From positions 1 through 64,000 of the forward strand of contig JAHWIR010000005.1 in the NCBI GenBank assembly GCA_019322435.1: a stretch of DNA of 64,000 nt, given 5' to 3'. The position numbers and the translations under genes were made by a program. Positions 60,598 to 64,000 of this stretch are shown here, one piece after another. Under the pieces are notes generated by a model, which ran no database searches, was not told the DNA's origin, and was given only the letters and a program-made list of their open reading frames with translations. Origin of the DNA: Candidatus Woesearchaeota archaeon (lineage in GTDB: Archaea > Nanobdellota > Nanobdellia > Woesearchaeales > WJKL01). The first letter of the stretch is position 1; every line of letters starts with the position of its first letter.

Positions 60598-61143
60598 ATG
60601 GGGGAACATAAATTTATTCTTACTGAAGGAACTGATGCTGTTGGTAAATCAAGTACTGCAAAGAATCTAGCAGAGAGAATAGATGGGATTTATTATGCGT
60701 GCCCTCCAGAAGTTATCAGCCCTATAAGAAGAGCTGTTGGAGCATATTCTCCAGAAGCTAATTATTATTTTTATCTAGCTGGGAATCATATTGCTGCTGA
60801 AGAGATAGAAGACTTCATGCAAGACCATCATGTTGTGGCTGACAGATATATTTACTCAACGTTAGTCCATCATTCTATAACAATGGGCAGGGACTTGCCT
60901 GTTCCTGAGCTTCCATTAATGCCAGACCACATAGTCTATGTAACAGCTCCAATGGAGACAATTATTGAGAGATTAGGTGGAAGGGATAATTTAAAATCTC
61001 ATGAAAAACCAGAATTTATGGGAGAAATGCAGAGAAGATTCTTAGAATATTTTGCTAACTTAGACAATGTATTGACTGTTGATACTTCTGAGTTAAATAA
61101 AGAAGAAGTTGTTGACTTTATTCTTGAAAATATTGAGCTTTAG
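60598..61143 (+). CDS. Thymidylate-kinase-like P-loop nucleoside monophosphate kinase
   Basis: The 181 residues have the P-loop TEGTDAVGKSSTAKNL at about 9-24, VADRYIYSTLVHH (the DRY motif, about 80), and a lid region IERLGGRDNLKSHE. Typical tmk has GxDxxGKT; here it is GTDAVGKSS, close enough for the family but possibly another NMP or deoxynucleoside kinase. Located between DUF1385 and the serpin. Confidence 0.85.
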   Translation: MGEHKFILTEGTDAVGKSSTAKNLAERIDGIYYACPPEVISPIRRAVGAYSPEANYYFYLAGNHIAAEEIEDFMQDHHVVADRYIYSTLVHHSITMGRDLPVPELPLMPDHIVYVTAPMETIIERLGGRDNLKSHEKPEFMGEMQRRFLEYFANLDNVLTVDTSELNKEEVVDFILENIEL

Positions 61144-61166
61144 ACTTCAACTCAATTTGTACTCTT

Positions 61167-61185
61167 CGAAAGGTATTTATAAAGG
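61167..61185 (+). promoter_or_regulatory. Core promoter CGAAAGGTATTTATAAAGG of the serpin gene
   Basis: BRE plus TATA. The start should be near 61205, leaving a short leader with GGAG ahead of ATG 61226. Confidence 0.65.
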
Positions 61186-61225
61186 TATATCTTAACTTCA
61201 AATACCTATATATGGAGATAATAAG

Positions 61226-62491
61226 ATGAAAAAAATAATAATAAGCATGTTGCTTATATCACTTTTGATAATATCAGGATGCAAAGAACCTGTTGTAATT
61301 GATGATTCCCAAGCAACAGCTGAAGGAGTTAAACAAGTAGTTGATGCAAACAATGAATTTGCTTTTGATCTGTACAAAGAGCTGGATCAGGAGGGAAAAA
61401 ATGTGTTTTTTTCTCCATATTCTATATCAACAGCAGTGGCAATGACATATGAAGGGGCAAAAGGAGATACTGCAAAAGAGATAGCTGATGTTTTTCATTT
61501 TCCAGAAAAAAGCATATTAAGGATGAATACAGCAAAGATATATAATGAAATAAACAAAAAAGACAAAGCGTATAAACTTCACACAGCAAATGCATTATGG
61601 GCAGAGAAAACCTATCCGTTTTTAGCTGATTATTTAAGCACTATTGAAAGATATTACGGCGGAAAGACAACCAATCTAGATTTCATAAATCAGGCAGAGG
61701 CTTCAAGAAAGATAATAAATGATTGGGTTGAAGACCAGACAAATGACAAGATAAAGGATTTAATTCCAGCAGGGGTTCTTAATCCGTTGACAAGGCTGGT
61801 TCTTACAAATGCAATCTATTTCAAAGGAAGATGGGAATGGGAATTTGACAAGTCTGATACCCGCGAGCAGGATTTCAGAATAACTCCAGAAAATACAGTA
61901 AAAGTTCAGATGATGTATATGGACCCTGACAAGGCAAGATTTAATTATGCTTCTTTGGAAAAGCTGCAAATCCTAGAGCTGCCTTATAAGGGAGAAGAAA
62001 TTTCAATGCTGATTTTGCTGCCAAAACAAGGGAAAGAGTTTAATTATGAAACAGGTGAGAGGATTACCTATGATTATACTCTTGAAGACATTGAATTGTC
62101 AAAACTTGATGAATATAAAAGCAAAATGCAGGAAACAAAGATGGATGCAATCTATCTTCCTAAATTCAAGTTTGAGACAAAATATCTGATGGCAGATACA
62201 CTGGCAGAGATGGGAATGCCAACTGCTTTCAAGACAGACGGCTCAGCAGATTTCTCAGGCATGGATGGAACAAGAGATCTTTTTATCAGCAGTGTCATCC
62301 ACCAGGCTTTTGTTGAGGTTAATGAAGAAGGAACAGAGGCAGCAGCTGCAACAGCTATTGTTGTTGGAATAACAGCTGTCATGCCAACAAACATCTTCAG
62401 AGCAGACCATCCATTTATCTTCCTGATACAGGAAAAAGGAACAGGAAACATCTTATTCATGGGAAAAGTAGTTAACCCTACTGCAAACTAA
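61226..62491 (+). CDS. Serpin-family serine protease inhibitor, lipoprotein
   Basis: The 421 residues open with a lipoprotein signal (KKIIISMLLISLLIISGCKE, lipobox Cys19), then a full serpin: NVFFSPYSISTAVAMTYEGA, VLTNAIYFKGRWEWEFD, and the hinge FVEVNEEGTEAAAATAIVVG of an inhibitory serpin. It ends with HPFIFLIQEKGTGNILFMGK and VVNP. Counting from the hinge, the P1 position falls near the Thr/Ala of GITAVMP, so elastase- or subtilisin-like targets are more likely than trypsin-like ones (inference). It would act on the cell surface. Confidence 0.95.
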   Translation: MKKIIISMLLISLLIISGCKEPVVIDDSQATAEGVKQVVDANNEFAFDLYKELDQEGKNVFFSPYSISTAVAMTYEGAKGDTAKEIADVFHFPEKSILRMNTAKIYNEINKKDKAYKLHTANALWAEKTYPFLADYLSTIERYYGGKTTNLDFINQAEASRKIINDWVEDQTNDKIKDLIPAGVLNPLTRLVLTNAIYFKGRWEWEFDKSDTREQDFRITPENTVKVQMMYMDPDKARFNYASLEKLQILELPYKGEEISMLILLPKQGKEFNYETGERITYDYTLEDIELSKLDEYKSKMQETKMDAIYLPKFKFETKYLMADTLAEMGMPTAFKTDGSADFSGMDGTRDLFISSVIHQAFVEVNEEGTEAAAATAIVVGITAVMPTNIFRADHPFIFLIQEKGTGNILFMGKVVNPTAN

Positions 62492-62506
62492 GGAGGAATG
62501 ATAAAA

Positions 62507-63196
62507 ATGAAAATAATAATAGCATTTTTGATGACAGCTTTGCTGTTAATAGCAGGCTGTGGAGAAGGAAACACAATAAATGTCTCTGGAAATTCAGAGA
62601 TAACTGTTGATCCTGATGAAGCTGAGGTATGGGCTGGAATCTCAATTGTTAAATTGACTGCTGAGGATGCTCAGAATGAAGCAAACAAAGTGATTAATGC
62701 AATAATTGATGGATTGAGGTATAAAGGGATATCAGAAGATGATATTGCTACTGAAAGGCTAAGCCTTAGGGAAGAGAGAAGATGGGAAGCTGGAAAATCA
62801 ACTGTTGTTGGATGGAGAGCAACACAGACACTGAAGATAAGCACAACTGACCTGAACAAAGTAGGGCCTATTGTTGATGTTTGCGTTAATAATGGAGCAA
62901 ACCAGATTCAAAACATCAATTTCGGGCTGAGTGAAGAGAAAGAGCAGGAGATCAAGAAAGAAGCTATTGCAAAGGCAACTACAAATGCCAAAGACAAGGC
63001 AGAAGCTATCGCAGACAGCCTGGATGTTAGATTAGGCAAAGTAAAGTCTGTTTCAGAAGCAAGCCATTATTACATGCCTTACAGGTTTGGAATGGCTGAA
63101 GTTGCTATGGATAAAGCTGTTGAAGAATCTGCTGCTATAATGCCTGACAAAGTGACTGTGACAGGACAAATCTCTCTTGTTTATAATGTAAGATAA
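62507..63196 (+). CDS. SIMPL (DUF541) domain lipoprotein
   Basis: The 229-residue product has a lipoprotein signal with IAGC and then the SIMPL domain: GNSEITVDPDEAEVWAGISI, GWRATQTLKISTTDLNKVGP, and AKATTNAKDKAEAIADSLDV. ATG 62507 has AGGAGG 10 nt upstream, overlapping the serpin stop; ATG 62498 is too close. It forms an operon with the serpin. The hairpin at 63183-63213 follows. Confidence 0.92.
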   Translation: MKIIIAFLMTALLLIAGCGEGNTINVSGNSEITVDPDEAEVWAGISIVKLTAEDAQNEANKVINAIIDGLRYKGISEDDIATERLSLREERRWEAGKSTVVGWRATQTLKISTTDLNKVGPIVDVCVNNGANQIQNINFGLSEEKEQEIKKEAIAKATTNAKDKAEAIADSLDVRLGKVKSVSEASHYYMPYRFGMAEVAMDKAVEESAAIMPDKVTVTGQISLVYNVR

Positions 63197-63213
63197 TCTT
63201 ACATTATTTTTTT
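63183..63213 (+). terminator. Perfect 11-bp hairpin with the stop codon as loop
   Basis: ATAATGTAAGA-TAA-TCTTACATTAT is followed by TTTTTTATT. The loop is the stop of the SIMPL gene. A transcription terminator for the serpin-SIMPL operon. Confidence 0.65.
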
Positions 63214-63272
63214 ATTCTTATTTTGGGTTGATAGAATAGATTTATAAATTCTCTTTTTCTTCTTTTTTCCTT

Positions 63273-63530
63273 ATGGGAAAGAAAAAAATTCCAAAGCTTG
63301 TTATATGGGACGGCAAACAAGAGATTAAACAAAAGAAAAAGGCAGTCTCTGAAAAAAAGCCTGATTTAATAGATATATGTCATGAGTGCGAGGAATCTGT
63401 TTCTGAAGAAGAGAAAAAGGTGTATAAAGGGCGTGTTTACTGCCTTGTTTGCTATCCTGGAGAAAAAGAAGAGTATGATCCTTTTATCCAAAACATTTAT
63501 GATAAGATTGAAGAAGAATTAGAAGAATAA
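63273..63530 (+). CDS. Small zinc-ribbon (LIM-like) protein (85 aa)
   Basis: The product has a Lys-rich N-terminus (GKKKIPKLVIWDGKQEIKQK), then CHECEESVSEEEKKVYKGRV and YCLVCYPGEKEEYDP: two CxxC pairs 19 residues apart that would bind one zinc. The end is acidic. A TTTATAAA box near 63243 is about 28 nt before ATG 63273, so leaderless. Confidence 0.7.
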   Translation: MGKKKIPKLVIWDGKQEIKQKKKAVSEKKPDLIDICHECEESVSEEEKKVYKGRVYCLVCYPGEKEEYDPFIQNIYDKIEEELEE

Positions 63531-63539
63531 AAAAATAAA

Positions 63540-64000
63540 TTATTTCTTTTTTCCTTCAATAGCTCTTAAGATTTCTAAAGGAATACCTATTACTACTGTA
63601 TTAGATTTGTCAGAGCTTAAGTCATTCAAGGTCTGCAATGTTCTTAAATGCAAAGCTCCAGGCGCTTTTGCCAGAGTAAATGCTGCTTTTGACATGTTAT
63701 CAGCTGCAATCACTTCTCCTGATGCTTTGATTATGACAGCTCTTTTCTCTCTTTCTGCTTCTGCTTCTTTTCCAATTGTCCTTTTTAATTGCTCTGGAAG
63801 CTCAACATGCTTCAGCTCAACAGAATCTACTTTTATTCCCCATGGGTCTGTTGCTTTATCTACAATCTCTCTTATCTTTTTGCTGATTGTATCTCTTTTC
63901 TGCAGTAAATCATCTAAAGAAACTTCTCCAACCACGTCTCTCATTGTTGTCTGGGCTAATTGAGAAACAGCATAGTTGAAATGCTCAACTTCAATTATTG
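63540..64000 (-). CDS. SPFH/stomatin-band 7 family protein (partial; N-terminus outside window)
   Basis: The frame is open to the window edge. The visible C-terminal half has VEHFNYAVSQLAQTTMRDVV, EVSLDDLLQKRDTISKKIRE, VDKATDPWGIKVDSVELKHV and the long charged helix EQLKRTIGKEAEAEREKRAV, all typical of the SPFH domain and its oligomerising helix. An internal Met at 63944 is not the start, because the family pattern continues beyond it. Such proteins form membrane rafts and often work with NfeD-type proteases. Confidence 0.93.
   Translation of the reverse strand, partial: IIEVEHFNYAVSQLAQTTMRDVVGEVSLDDLLQKRDTISKKIREIVDKATDPWGIKVDSVELKHVELPEQLKRTIGKEAEAEREKRAVIIKASGEVIAADNMSKAAFTLAKAPGALHLRTLQTLNDLSSDKSNTVVIGIPLEILRAIEGKKK

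Overview
This 64 kb, AT-rich, gene-dense window is a chromosomal segment of an archaeon, most likely a DPANN lineage of the Woesearchaeota/Pacearchaeota type (inference from gene content, short intergenic spaces and many small unknown proteins). The archaeal markers are SRP54, TFB with a zinc ribbon, ribosomal protein eS1 (S3Ae), Pth2, class I LysRS, diphthine-ammonia ligase, two AbrB-PhoU proteins and a tRNA-Lys with an intron at the canonical 37/38 site. Beside them are genes of bacterial type: GyrB, the GrpE-DnaK-DnaJ system, TGS-containing ThrRS, a GGDEF protein and a serpin. Many genes have a TATA box centred 25-28 nt before the start codon, so leaderless transcription is common. Internal operon genes use GGAGG/GAGGTG ribosome sites or ATGA-type overlaps.

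Layout. 1-5.5 kb: SRP54 with a membrane protein behind it, a TraB/GumN-like protein, a secreted protein, MscS and small membrane proteins. 5.5-12.3 kb: an AbrB-like mini-gene coupled to a membrane Ser/Thr kinase; an AbrB-PhoU regulator; and an operon with a secreted beta-rich (barrel-like) protein, three small proteins and a B12-type radical SAM enzyme whose cluster motif is split by a 23-residue insertion. 12.3-20.2 kb: ThrRS; two M29-like metallopeptidases with a creatininase-family enzyme, a DegT aminotransferase, an ATP-grasp ligase, Pth2 and a nitroreductase; tRNA-Lys. 20.2-34.3 kb: HTH regulator, accessory small genes, LysRS, a retropepsin-like protease/RimK-AbrB pair, PHP phosphoesterase, a kinase-fold protein, AbrB-PhoU, GyrB, a stand-alone receiver and eS1. 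34.3-45.9 kb: an intact and a degenerate GGDEF protein, CBS protein, nucleotidyltransferase, Asn-synthase-like protein, TFB followed by a run of small accessory genes, DPH6 and a lipoprotein.

45.9-53.8 kb: a continuous 12-gene minus-strand operon runs grpE - small ORF - Cys-cluster - GNAT - MBL - DUF3467 - dnaK - small ORF - HAD - HD - HD - dnaJ. A winged-helix regulator is divergent from it, and the grpE promoter carries 20-bp-spaced direct repeats that look like an operator. 53.9-59.1 kb is an island of poorly recognisable genes: a two-gene small membrane operon, an HNH nuclease, a protein with a mobile-element (AcrVA2-family-like) C-terminus, and five unknowns with repeated intergenic segments. 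59.2-64 kb: zinc-ribbon protein, DUF1385 membrane protein, thymidylate-kinase-like protein, serpin lipoprotein, SIMPL lipoprotein and a partial SPFH/stomatin gene.

Most notable: (i) the interrupted radical SAM motif; (ii) a recurring extended promoter (TTCACGAAGGTTTTTAAA) in front of at least seven mostly hypothetical genes, which may define a regulon; (iii) near-identical gene-junction cassettes and three clusters with a paralogous small membrane protein family, suggesting modular accessory operons; (iv) a GGDEF pair in an archaeon; (v) the long chaperone operon with its own candidate repressor. No CRISPR array, insertion sequence or rRNA was seen, and no gene-free stretch exceeds about 300 bases.
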